A DNA stretch of 14,083 nucleotides, from assembly GCA_046483285.1 (NCBI GenBank), contig JAWODN010000041.1, positions 1 to 14,083 of the forward strand. The letters run 5' to 3'. This DNA comes from CAYRTV01 sp046483285 (GTDB lineage Bacteria; Acidobacteriota; Aminicenantia; Aminicenantales; Aminicenantaceae). Shown here one piece after another: positions 1-6,264 of this stretch. A model generated the notes under the pieces. It saw nothing but the letters and a program-made list of their open reading frames with translations. It searched no databases and was not told where the DNA came from. The number at the start of each line of letters is the position of its first letter. The first letter of the stretch is position 1. The translations under genes and the position numbers were made by a program.

Positions 1-205
1 TGGCATATGGAATTCAGGTATGGCTTGTGCTCCCTTCAGATTTTTAACGCCATTCTTCGCCCTGTGTTTTCGGCTGCTGCGCAACTCCCCCCGTCCGTGG
101 GTCAAACATGCTCGCAGCCCGGCTTCGCCGGGTTCCCTCAAACACAGCCCTCAGAAGGCTAAATCTTCAAGGTCGCTTCAGCCACACCTGAATTCCATAA
201 AGCCG
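1..205. repeat. Inverted-repeat element (MITE-like) left of the repeat cluster
   Basis: A perfect 14-bp inverted repeat, TATGGAATTCAGGT at 6-19 and its complement at 186-199, encloses about 166 bp. Inside are a second inverted pair (62-69 with 140-147) and a compact hairpin, CCCGGC-TTC-GCCGGG at 118-132. The nested symmetry looks like a non-autonomous mobile or REP-type element rather than a gene. Short open frames run through it on the plus strand, one of 62 codons from position 20, but they have no recognisable domain and no ribosome binding site. The left edge touches the window boundary, so the element may extend further. I see no second copy in the window, so its repeat status rests on the structure alone. 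Confidence 0.5.
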
Positions 206-273
206 TAACAACCTCATTCCGTTAATAAATCATACCTCAAGTGAAATCCCTATTCAAAATCCTCGCCCAGTCG

Positions 274-335
274 CGGCACGGCTGGAGAGGGCCCCCCGCC
301 CGCAGGCAGCGAGGACGGGGGAGGAAACCGTGCCG
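274..335. repeat. GC-rich hairpin-forming intergenic element
   Basis: CGGCACGG at 274-281 pairs perfectly with CCGTGCCG at 328-335 across a C/G-rich loop that contains further short C-run/G-run complementarity (about 291-299 with 316-320). It lies between the element at 1-205 and the composite repeat at 365-681. It could be a REP-type palindrome or a fragment of a larger repeat. No coding content is supported here. Confidence 0.35.
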
Positions 336-364
336 GGACCCCTCTTCCGATTTTCATCGTTCCC

Positions 365-681
365 GGTGTGTTATAATCATGATGAATTCATAAAAAAATT
401 GTCATCCCGGCCCGTGAATAAGCCAGTCTGGCAAATCGTTTCCCTGCGGCCATGGGGGCGGGATGATGGATCAGCCGGCCCGCATGAAGGCTGAGCGGGC
501 ACGGTTCCTCTCCGCAGGAGAGGAGAGCGAAGCCGGAATCGGAGCGGATGTCCTCGCTGGGGACATCCGCGTGGCGGCGATCCATCTCCCGCTCCCATGG
601 CCGCAGTTCAGAAATGACACTCATGGTTCGCGGTGTGTTCTGCACATGATGAATTCATAAAAAAATTGCCATCCCGGCCCG
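365..681 (+). repeat. Composite dispersed repeat, copy 1 (50-bp unit / 151-bp core / 50-bp unit)
   Basis: Two direct 50-bp units (365-414 and 632-681, 45/50 identical) flank a core at 450-600. The core ends in imperfect terminal inverted repeats (450-472 and 579-600, CCATGGGGGCGGG against CTCCCGCTCCCATGG). It carries two perfect internal hairpins: CCTCTCC-GCA-GGAGAGG at 507-523 and GCGGATGTCC with its complement at 544-570. A nearly identical inverted copy lies at 13570-13860. The units contain the palindrome ATGAATTCAT and an A-tract. Open frames of 73-85 codons cross the element on the minus strand, but their conservation follows the DNA repeat and no protein family is recognisable. A non-autonomous mobile element or a structured BIME-like repeat is the likeliest reading. 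Confidence 0.8.
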
Positions 682-745
682 CTTATCATCCAGGTTGGGG
701 AAAACGTCATTCTTTCTCTTTTACTTATTTTTGTCAAGACAGCCG

Positions 746-772
746 GCGGAATACCCCTGATGCAGGGGCCGC
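746..772 (+). other. Hairpin in the hypF leader
   Basis: CCCCT-GATGC-AGGGG at 754-768 forms a perfect 5-bp stem, extended by GCGG/CCGC (746-749 with 769-772) across a one-sided AATA bulge. It lies 44 nt before the hypF start codon. It has no following T-run, so it is not an intrinsic terminator. It could be a leader structure that affects translation, or chance. Confidence 0.25.
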
Positions 773-815
773 GCCATCTTGCTTTCTTCAGGGGGAGACA
801 TTAAAATACCGAGTC

Positions 816-3077
816 ATGAACAAGAACAGGGCTGTCACCGCGGTGGTCTTCGGGGTGGTTCAGGGCGTGGGGTTCCGCCCCTTCGTCTACCGGCTGGCCC
901 ATGAATTTCATTACCGCGGCTGGGTTAAAAATATCGGATTCGGCGTTGAAATCCACCTGGAATCTGAAAAAGCCCGAGACCATGAATCTTTTTTCAAGGC
1001 TCTCCGCTCCCGCAAACCCCCTTTATCCATTATAGAAAAACTGGAAATCCGGCCGGCGGAATACACCGGCGTGCCGGAATTCACCATTCAAAAAAGTGAA
1101 GGGGACAGGGGATTTGTTTTCATCTCCCCGGATATCGCCATGTGCGGCAACTGCCGCCGGGAGCTTCACAACCCGCAGGACCGCCGCCACCGCTATCCCT
1201 TCATCAACTGCACCGACTGCGGCCCCCGGTACACCATTGTGAAAGACCTTCCCTACGACCGGCCCCAAACCACCATGGCATCATTTGATATGTGCCCCGA
1301 CTGCCGGCGGGAGTACACCGACCCGCTGGACCGGCGTTATCACGCCCAGCCCATCGCCTGCCCGGTCTGCGGTCCCTTGGTGACCCTCCGGGACAACCAG
1401 GGGCGCCCTGTGGACGGAGGCATTGACAAGGCCGCCGCCCTCATCAAAAAAGGACATATCTTGGCCGTGAAAGGGCTGGGAGGATTCCACCTGGTCTGTA
1501 ACCCCTTCAGCGCCCGGGCTGTCAGCCGCCTCAGAGCCTCCAAAAAACGAAAGACCAAACCTCTGGCCCTTATGGCGGCGGACAAAAAAACCGCGGCCTT
1601 ATACGTCCGGATGAATAAAGACGAGGAAAATCAATTGTGTTCCCCCCGGCGCCCCATTGTGCTTCTTTCCAAAAAAAAGGATATTCCGGGCATCGCACCC
1701 GGTTTGGACGAAATGGGGGTCATGCTCCCTTATACGCCTCTGCATGACCTGCTGCTGGAAAAACTGGATTTAGTAGTGGCAACCAGTTCAAATCCCAAAG
1801 ATTCGCCCATCATGATCGATGAGAAGGAAGGGGTGAAGGAATACTGTGATTTTCTTCTCACCCATAACCGCCCCATTCAAATGCGGGCGGATGACTCCGT
1901 GATGAAAGTGGTCCACGGCGAACCGCTGTTTCTGCGGCGCGCCCGCGGTTACGTCCCCTATCCCCAACCCGTGCCCGGCCCATTGAAATCCCCTAAAAAC
2001 ATATTGGCCCTCGGCGGTGAACTCAAGGACACCTTGTCGCTTTACAAGGACGGATATGTCATCACCTCCCAATTTCTGGGCGATTTGGATGAATATCAGA
2101 ATTTCCAGTATTTCCAGGAAACCCTGCGGCATCTCTCCCGGCTCTTTGATTTCACCCCCGACGTCATCATGACCGATCTCCATCCGGACTTCCACACCAC
2201 CCGGTATGCCCAAAAACAGAACATCCCCCATATCCAGGTGCAGCACCATTTCGCCCATGTGCTGGCCGCTCTCCTCGAGCACGGAGTGGACCCGGAAAAA
2301 AAAGTCCTGGGCGTGGCGTGGGACGGCTTCGGATACGGAACCGACGGCACCGCCTGGGGGGGAGAATTTCTCACCCTGGATTTCCACGGCTTTGAGCGGG
2401 CGGGACGTTTGCATCCGGTTCCTCTTCCGGGAGGCGATCTCGCAGCCAAACAACCCTGGCGCACGGCTTTGTCTTACCTGGTGTCCGTTTTCGGAAGAAA
2501 CATCCCTTCCGTGTCCCCGCTGGAGTCCATACCCCCCCGCAAAATTCACTCTGTGACAAAAATGATCCAAAAACAATTCTGCGCCCCGCTGACATCCAGT
2601 GTCGGACGCCTCTTTGACGCGGTGTCGTTCCTGGCCGGACTGGCTCCCGGGGAAGTGGAATTTGAAGCCGAAGCCCCCATGCTTCTGGAAGCCGCAGCTG
2701 ACCCTTATGAAACCCGGGCCTATCCTTTTTTTATCGATGAAAAAGGAATCCTTTCGTTTTCCCCCATGATAAAAGCGCTGGTGGATGACCTTCAGGCAGG
2801 CGTTCCGGCCGGACGGATTTCCGCCAAATTCCATCACACCCTGGCTGAAGCTATCCTGAAAACCGCCGAAACGGTTCGCGAATCCCATGGCATTGATATG
2901 GCTGTCCTGGTGGGAGGGGTGTTTTTGAACCGGCTTCTTCTCACCCAAACCCGGGAGCGGCTTGAAAAAGCCGGATTCCAGGTGATCCGCCCTGTGCTTT
3001 ACTCTCCCAATGATGAGTCTTTGTCGCTGGGTCAAATCGCCCACGCCCTTGTGAAACTGTCTGTTCAGCCGGGGTGA
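816..3077 (+). CDS. hypF: [NiFe]-hydrogenase maturation carbamoyltransferase HypF
   Basis: HypF uses carbamoyl phosphate and ATP to carbamoylate the C-terminal cysteine of HypE, the first step in making the cyanide ligands of the [NiFe]-hydrogenase active site in the cytoplasm. The 753-residue product is full length for the family. It has an N-terminal acylphosphatase domain (about 8-95, QGVGFR with Arg21, Asn39). Two zinc fingers follow with exact family spacing CX2CX18CX2C (Cys110/113/132/135 and Cys160/163/182/185). Then come a YrdC-like domain (about 203-385) and a Kae1-like domain with HHxxH at 477-481, DGFGYGTDG at 503-511 and GGVFLNRL near 700. The frame is open to 633, but those codons lie in the upstream repeat, and the acylphosphatase fold begins just after the ATG at 816. 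The Shine-Dalgarno is poor (GGGGGA about 19 nt upstream). No other hyp or hydrogenase genes are nearby. The usual C-terminal DGG motif reads NDESLSLGQ. Confidence 0.97.
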   Translation: MNKNRAVTAVVFGVVQGVGFRPFVYRLAHEFHYRGWVKNIGFGVEIHLESEKARDHESFFKALRSRKPPLSIIEKLEIRPAEYTGVPEFTIQKSEGDRGFVFISPDIAMCGNCRRELHNPQDRRHRYPFINCTDCGPRYTIVKDLPYDRPQTTMASFDMCPDCRREYTDPLDRRYHAQPIACPVCGPLVTLRDNQGRPVDGGIDKAAALIKKGHILAVKGLGGFHLVCNPFSARAVSRLRASKKRKTKPLALMAADKKTAALYVRMNKDEENQLCSPRRPIVLLSKKKDIPGIAPGLDEMGVMLPYTPLHDLLLEKLDLVVATSSNPKDSPIMIDEKEGVKEYCDFLLTHNRPIQMRADDSVMKVVHGEPLFLRRARGYVPYPQPVPGPLKSPKNILALGGELKDTLSLYKDGYVITSQFLGDLDEYQNFQYFQETLRHLSRLFDFTPDVIMTDLHPDFHTTRYAQKQNIPHIQVQHHFAHVLAALLEHGVDPEKKVLGVAWDGFGYGTDGTAWGGEFLTLDFHGFERAGRLHPVPLPGGDLAAKQPWRTALSYLVSVFGRNIPSVSPLESIPPRKIHSVTKMIQKQFCAPLTSSVGRLFDAVSFLAGLAPGEVEFEAEAPMLLEAAADPYETRAYPFFIDEKGILSFSPMIKALVDDLQAGVPAGRISAKFHHTLAEAILKTAETVRESHGIDMAVLVGGVFLNRLLLTQTRERLEKAGFQVIRPVLYSPNDESLSLGQIAHALVKLSVQPG

Positions 3078-3100
3078 TAAACAGGATCAATGACCGGGGA

Positions 3101-3128
3101 TTGACGGCAGCGGTCTCGTGGTTATAAT
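3101..3128 (+). promoter_or_regulatory. Sigma70-type promoter of the zinc-ribbon gene
   Basis: TTGACG at 3101-3106, a 16-bp spacer and a perfect TATAAT at 3123-3128 form a near-consensus promoter. The ATG of the next gene is at 3138, only 9 nt after the -10 box, so transcription is expected to start about 0-4 nt before it. The promoter uncouples this gene from hypF. Confidence 0.7.
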
Positions 3129-3137
3129 AAAAACATC

Positions 3138-4013
3138 ATGACCAAAACATTTCACCAAGTTGAAAACGCATTTTCAGAACTAAAACGGCAATTCCGTCAG
3201 AAATTGATTTCCGAGCAGGAATTCAAGGCCCGGCTGAAAGAACTCCGCCTCAACGATGATCAGGGGCGGTGCTGGACCATCGGAGCGCGGAGCGGAAAAT
3301 GGTATTATTTTGACGGAGAAAAGTGGATTGAAGCCCAACCCCCCACTCTCCAGGACGGCAAAGCGATTTGCATATACTGCGGTTATGAAAATAATATCGA
3401 AGCGGATGTTTGCGAATACTGCAGCGGCGAAATCGGGGAAAATGCCTCCAAATGCCCTGAATGCGGTTTTATTCTGGAATCTCAGCACAACGTTTGTCCT
3501 GTCTGCCATGACCGAAACCACGGAGAAGAATTCAACCGCACGGATGAGCTCCAGGATCCTCCGGAAAAGAAACACACCCCTCCCCTTCCGAAAATCTCGA
3601 AGGCCTCATGGGAACACTTAAAAGAATGGAATGATGAAGAGGCCCCGCCTTCACCCCGGAGCTCAAATAAGGCTTCCCTGGAGCATCCGGCTGTTCCCAA
3701 TGTTTTCATCCGTTCGCTCAGCCCTATGTCAACAGCCCTGTTTTTTGGAATAACCGGGTTGTTTATCGGCTTAATCGGAGGCGCCTTCTCCGGCACCACC
3801 CGGCTCATCCCCGGCCTTCTCGACCATCTCCCCGCTTTTTATCAATCCATGCACGGGAAACTCACCGGAGGTATCATATTCGGTTTAACCGGAGGTTTGG
3901 CCGGACTTGTCGTCATAGGTTTGGCCGGACTTCTTTACGCCCTTTTTATCAATATCATTCTTTCCATTCTCGGCGGACTGAAGGTTCGTGTCAACAAGAT
4001 CGATTCGTTCTAA
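3138..4013 (+). CDS. Double zinc-ribbon protein with C-terminal membrane segments
   Basis: The precise function is not recognised. The 291-residue product begins with a helical segment (about 8-38) resembling the short helices found in SHOCT-like proteins. A tryptophan-rich stretch follows (46-70, CWTIGARSGKWYYFDGEKW), then two zinc ribbons of identical spacing, CX2CX10CX2C (Cys78/81/92/95 and Cys106/109/120/123). A charged, proline-rich linker (about 130-190) leads to two or three hydrophobic, glycine-rich segments (about 198-216, 244-266 and 263-282). The architecture suggests a cytoplasmic zinc-binding head anchored in the inner membrane. No signal peptide is visible. No Shine-Dalgarno precedes the ATG and the promoter directly abuts it, so translation may be leaderless. 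A scaffolding or sensing role is possible, but nothing in the sequence proves it. Confidence 0.85.
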   Translation: MTKTFHQVENAFSELKRQFRQKLISEQEFKARLKELRLNDDQGRCWTIGARSGKWYYFDGEKWIEAQPPTLQDGKAICIYCGYENNIEADVCEYCSGEIGENASKCPECGFILESQHNVCPVCHDRNHGEEFNRTDELQDPPEKKHTPPLPKISKASWEHLKEWNDEEAPPSPRSSNKASLEHPAVPNVFIRSLSPMSTALFFGITGLFIGLIGGAFSGTTRLIPGLLDHLPAFYQSMHGKLTGGIIFGLTGGLAGLVVIGLAGLLYALFINIILSILGGLKVRVNKIDSF

Positions 4014-4346
4014 AATCCCCATTTATTTATTCACAAAAATTGTGGAAAAATTGTGGAAAATTTAGAAATCCTGTGTTTTATCTCCTGGTAATTAATAAAG
4101 ATATGACGATTTGCACAATTTTCGGTCATGCTTTCTAAGCTGTTGTTTTTAAACAACTTGTGGTTTTTTCATTGAAAACAAAAGAGTTATGACACCTTCA
4201 TTTCAGCCCTTCTGAAGCCATGACAAATATTCATCCATTCCAATGTTGATTTTGTGTTAATAAAACCCGGATTTTGCCAGCTTTCGAATGAGGCCCATCG
4301 CTTCTGAACTTCAATGGGAGAACGGTTTTCCTTGGCGCAGCTCAGG
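4014..4346. other. AT-rich intergenic gap with tandem 11-bp repeats
   Basis: This 333-bp gap lies between the converging zinc-ribbon and M50 genes. AAAAATTGTGG occurs twice in tandem at 4035-4045 and 4046-4056, one helical turn apart, followed by a partial third copy; the first copy overlaps the small palindrome CACAA-AAA-TTGTG (4032-4044). TGTGGAAAA resembles the complement of the DnaA-box consensus with one mismatch. A 66-codon minus-strand frame at 4187-4387 has no recognisable domain. I see no other gene. Confidence 0.4.
4142..4168 (+). terminator. Possible weak terminator hairpin
   Basis: GTTGTTT at 4142-4148 and AAACAAC at 4151-4157 form a 7-bp, AT-rich stem followed within 6 nt by a run of six Ts (4163-4168). 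It could end transcription from the zinc-ribbon gene, but it lies about 130 nt past the stop codon and the stem is weak. Confidence 0.25.
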
Positions 4347-5315
4347 TTAAAAAGTCCGAAGAATATCCACCAAACTGTATCCCGCAATCGGCGCCGGTAT
4401 AAAAGAAATTATAAAAATGACCATAATGGCGGCACTTAAAATTTTTCGTCCCGGGGATAAAGGGGCTTCCTGGTCAAGAAGCGGAGGATGCCGGAAACCA
4501 ATCAAGGAAATCAAGCCCGCCCAAACGAACCACCCCACCCAAAAAAACACTCCCAATAAGATGAATGCAGCCAAAATAAACCGGCCTAATTTTTTGGCTT
4601 TCTTCCCCATCAGGGAATACATCACATGCCCTCCGTCGAGCTGGCCGACCGGACAAAGGTTCAAGGCCGTCACAAGCATTCCCACCCATCCGGCGAAAGC
4701 CACGGGATGAACCACGATATCATATCCCGAGGGAATTCCCTGGAAAAGAAAGTATCCGAACAACTTGAAAAATAACGGCTCCCCGAATGTCAGGCTTTCC
4801 GCTTGCGGTAAAGGGGGAACCGGCTTGGAGAGGGCCAGCCCATAAAAAACAGCGGGAACCGATAAAATGAATCCGGCCAGGGGCCCGGCGACCCCCACAT
4901 CAAAAAGATGGCGTTTCCGGGTGATGGGAGAACGGATTTTTATAAAGGCGCCCAATGTCCCGATCAACGTGGGGGCGGGAATAAAAAAAGGCAAGGTGGC
5001 GTCGATTCCGTTCTTCCGGCAGGTCAAGTAATGCCCCATCTCATGGGCAAGCAGGATCAAAAGCAGAACCAGGGCATAGAGAAAGCTCAGCCACAGGACA
5101 GCCGGGTCCATAATAAGCTCCAGCCCAGTGGGGATCAATTCCGGCGTGTGCAGGGAACCGGTGTATTTGTAGCTGAGGCTCCAGGTGATCCCCACAAAGA
5201 AAGCGGATGCGAACGTCACAGCGAAAAGAACCGCATTAAGCCAGGGGCGGTCCTTGTCGAAAAATGACGGCTTCCGTTTTACAGGGATACGGAAACGGGG
5301 GGCGTCATTTTCCAT
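4347..5315 (-). CDS. M50 (site-2 protease) family membrane metalloprotease
   Basis: This is a zinc intramembrane protease of the site-2 protease family, which cleaves membrane-embedded substrates at the cytoplasmic side; its substrate is unknown. The 322-residue protein is highly hydrophobic. It has the zinc motif HEMGH at 91-95 inside a membrane segment, then the family stretch IDATLPFFIPAPTLIGTLGA, and the second active-site motif NLCPVGQLDGGH at 219-230, which supplies the third zinc ligand Asp227. About six to eight membrane segments are apparent (roughly 27-46, 74-95, 137-160, 203-222, 245-275 and 294-312). There is no PDZ domain, unlike RseP; the form resembles compact bacterial and plant EGY-like members. 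Its start lies 20 nt after the ferredoxin stop, so the two are probably co-transcribed, with the ferredoxin first. No clear Shine-Dalgarno is visible, which fits translational coupling. Confidence 0.92.
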   Translation of the reverse strand: MENDAPRFRIPVKRKPSFFDKDRPWLNAVLFAVTFASAFFVGITWSLSYKYTGSLHTPELIPTGLELIMDPAVLWLSFLYALVLLLILLAHEMGHYLTCRKNGIDATLPFFIPAPTLIGTLGAFIKIRSPITRKRHLFDVGVAGPLAGFILSVPAVFYGLALSKPVPPLPQAESLTFGEPLFFKLFGYFLFQGIPSGYDIVVHPVAFAGWVGMLVTALNLCPVGQLDGGHVMYSLMGKKAKKLGRFILAAFILLGVFFWVGWFVWAGLISLIGFRHPPLLDQEAPLSPGRKILSAAIMVIFIISFIPAPIAGYSLVDILRTF

Positions 5316-5335
5316 TAAGGGCGGGCGGCTTTGGT

Positions 5336-5578
5336 CTATTTCAAGCTCCTTGCTTTGGTTTCCAGCTCATCCCGGCTTTCTTTGCGGTCCGGATCCGGAA
5401 CACATGAGTCAACCGGACAAACCGCCGCGCATTGGGGCTCATCATAATAAGGAATGCACTCGGTGCATTTATCCGGATTGATTTCAAACAATTCCTCCCC
5501 TGCGGCAATGGCCATGTTAGGACATTCCGGTTCACAGGCTCCGCAGTTGATGCATTCGGCGGTTATTTTATACGCCAT
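5336..5578 (-). CDS. 2[4Fe-4S] ferredoxin, Alvin/YfhL type
   Basis: This is a small cytoplasmic electron carrier. Its 80 residues contain CX2CX2CX3CP (Cys9/12/15/19) and a second cluster motif with the lengthened spacing CX2CX8CX3CP (Cys38/41/50/54), plus the additional Cys59. The loop between Cys41 and Cys50 (IPYYDEPQ), the CTEC motif and the acidic C-terminal extension are hallmarks of the Allochromatium vinosum ferredoxin and YfhL group, whose clusters have very low and unequal potentials. Start choice is secure: a GGAGG at 5584-5588 lies 5 nt upstream of the ATG, and the cluster motif starts at residue 9. It is the first gene of a probable pair with the M50 protease. Its redox partner cannot be inferred from the window. 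Confidence 0.95.
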   Translation of the reverse strand: MAYKITAECINCGACEPECPNMAIAAGEELFEINPDKCTECIPYYDEPQCAAVCPVDSCVPDPDRKESRDELETKARSLK

Positions 5579-5583
5579 GGGCT

Positions 5584-5588
5584 CCTCC
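5584..5588 (-). promoter_or_regulatory. Ribosome binding site of the ferredoxin gene
   Basis: On the minus strand this reads GGAGG, 5 nt before the ATG at 5578. It is a near-ideal Shine-Dalgarno and fixes the ferredoxin start. Confidence 0.7.
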
Positions 5589-5617
5589 CTCTCATCCGAT
5601 CTGACCTATACCTAACC

Positions 5618-5744
5618 TGAATTATTCATATAAAAATTGCGATGTTTTTGCAATCCCTTTTTTATCAGCAATTAACATGATTTTTATTGAAAGTTCAAAT
5701 AGAAAGTTTTTCATTTTCATATATTTATTTTAATCGCAATTTTT
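5618..5744. other. AT-rich stretch with 12-bp inverted repeat upstream of the ferredoxin
   Basis: AAAAATTGCGAT at 5632-5643 is perfectly inverted at 5733-5744, enclosing 89 bp of very AT-rich DNA. The left arm is preceded by TGAATTATTCATAT and resembles the A-tract part of the 50-bp unit of the composite repeat. The ferredoxin promoter should lie within or near this stretch, but I cannot pick a convincing -35/-10 pair. No gene is supported. Confidence 0.4.
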
Positions 5745-5825
5745 TTACCCTCCGGGCGGGCCGACTCTCACCGCATCTGCTTTGTTGCAGGGCATTCGCA
5801 GTGAAGTGACGACCTTTTATTAATT

Positions 5826-6152
5826 TAATGTCATCCTGAGCGGAGCGAAGGATCCCGGACTGCTTCTAATTGGCAACCTTTTATCCATATGGCCTGACGA
5901 AAGCACTCACAGATCCCTCGTCGCTCCGCTCCCCGGGACGACATGCCGCTTTGTCATTGCGAGGCTTGCGCCAGCAAGCCGTGGCAATCCCTTCCTGCCG
6001 CTTTGTCATTGCGAGCGGCCGGAGGCCGCGTGGCAATCCCTTCCTGCCTCGAGAAGGCGGAACCCACCGCCCATACGAAGCAGCAAGGGATCCCTCGGTG
6101 CTTCGCACCGCGGGATGACACATTCAAAGGCACGGCGTGCCTCGGAATGACA
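5826..6152 (+). repeat. Modular palindromic repeat cluster, copy L
   Basis: This gene-free stretch is built from modules with near-constant flanks (TGTCATTGCGAG and GTGGCAATCCC, or TGTCATCCC/TGTCATTCCG variants) around different perfect palindromes: GGCTTGC-GCCA-GCAAGCC (5963-5980), GCGGCC-GGA-GGCCGC (6015-6029), CGGTGC-TTC-GCACCG (6096-6110) and AGGCAC-GGC-GTGCCT (6128-6142). The first part (5829-5940) carries the related GTCATCCTGAGCGGAGCG form. Positions 5944-6152 closely match the complement of the cluster at 7002-7278, so the two copies are inverted around the TPR gene. Repeats of this type are common between genes in several bacterial phyla. No coding content is supported despite open frames on both strands. 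Confidence 0.85.
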
Positions 6153-6264
6153 GACTCACCCGGCCCGCTCATCGGCCGGACTTGCCTGACCGATGCCTAA
6201 GAAAATCGTTTCTTTGCAGCCATAGGGGCGGAGGGATTTCCTCCATTGTCCAGGTTATTGATAT

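Noticed and set aside
20..208. 62-codon open frame in the first repeat element
   Set aside because: It spans the nested inverted repeats, has no ribosome binding site and an atypical composition.
388..645. 85-codon minus-strand frame in the composite repeat and its counterpart at 13627-13875
   Set aside because: The frames stay open in both copies because the DNA is nearly identical. Without more copies there is no evidence for selection on protein, and there is no ribosome binding site or family match.
633..815. N-terminal extension of HypF to position 633
   Set aside because: The extra 61 codons are mostly repeat and leader DNA, and the acylphosphatase domain begins just after the ATG at 816.
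1788..3044. 418-codon minus-strand open frame opposite hypF
   Set aside because: It is a shadow of the full-length, motif-complete HypF frame in GC-rich DNA. The similar frame at 12700-13596 shadows the SAM hydrolase-like gene.
4187..4387. 66-codon minus-strand open frame downstream of the M50 gene
   Set aside because: It overlaps the 3' end of the protease gene, has no ribosome binding site and no domain I recognise. A degraded transposase tail was considered, but no motif supports it.
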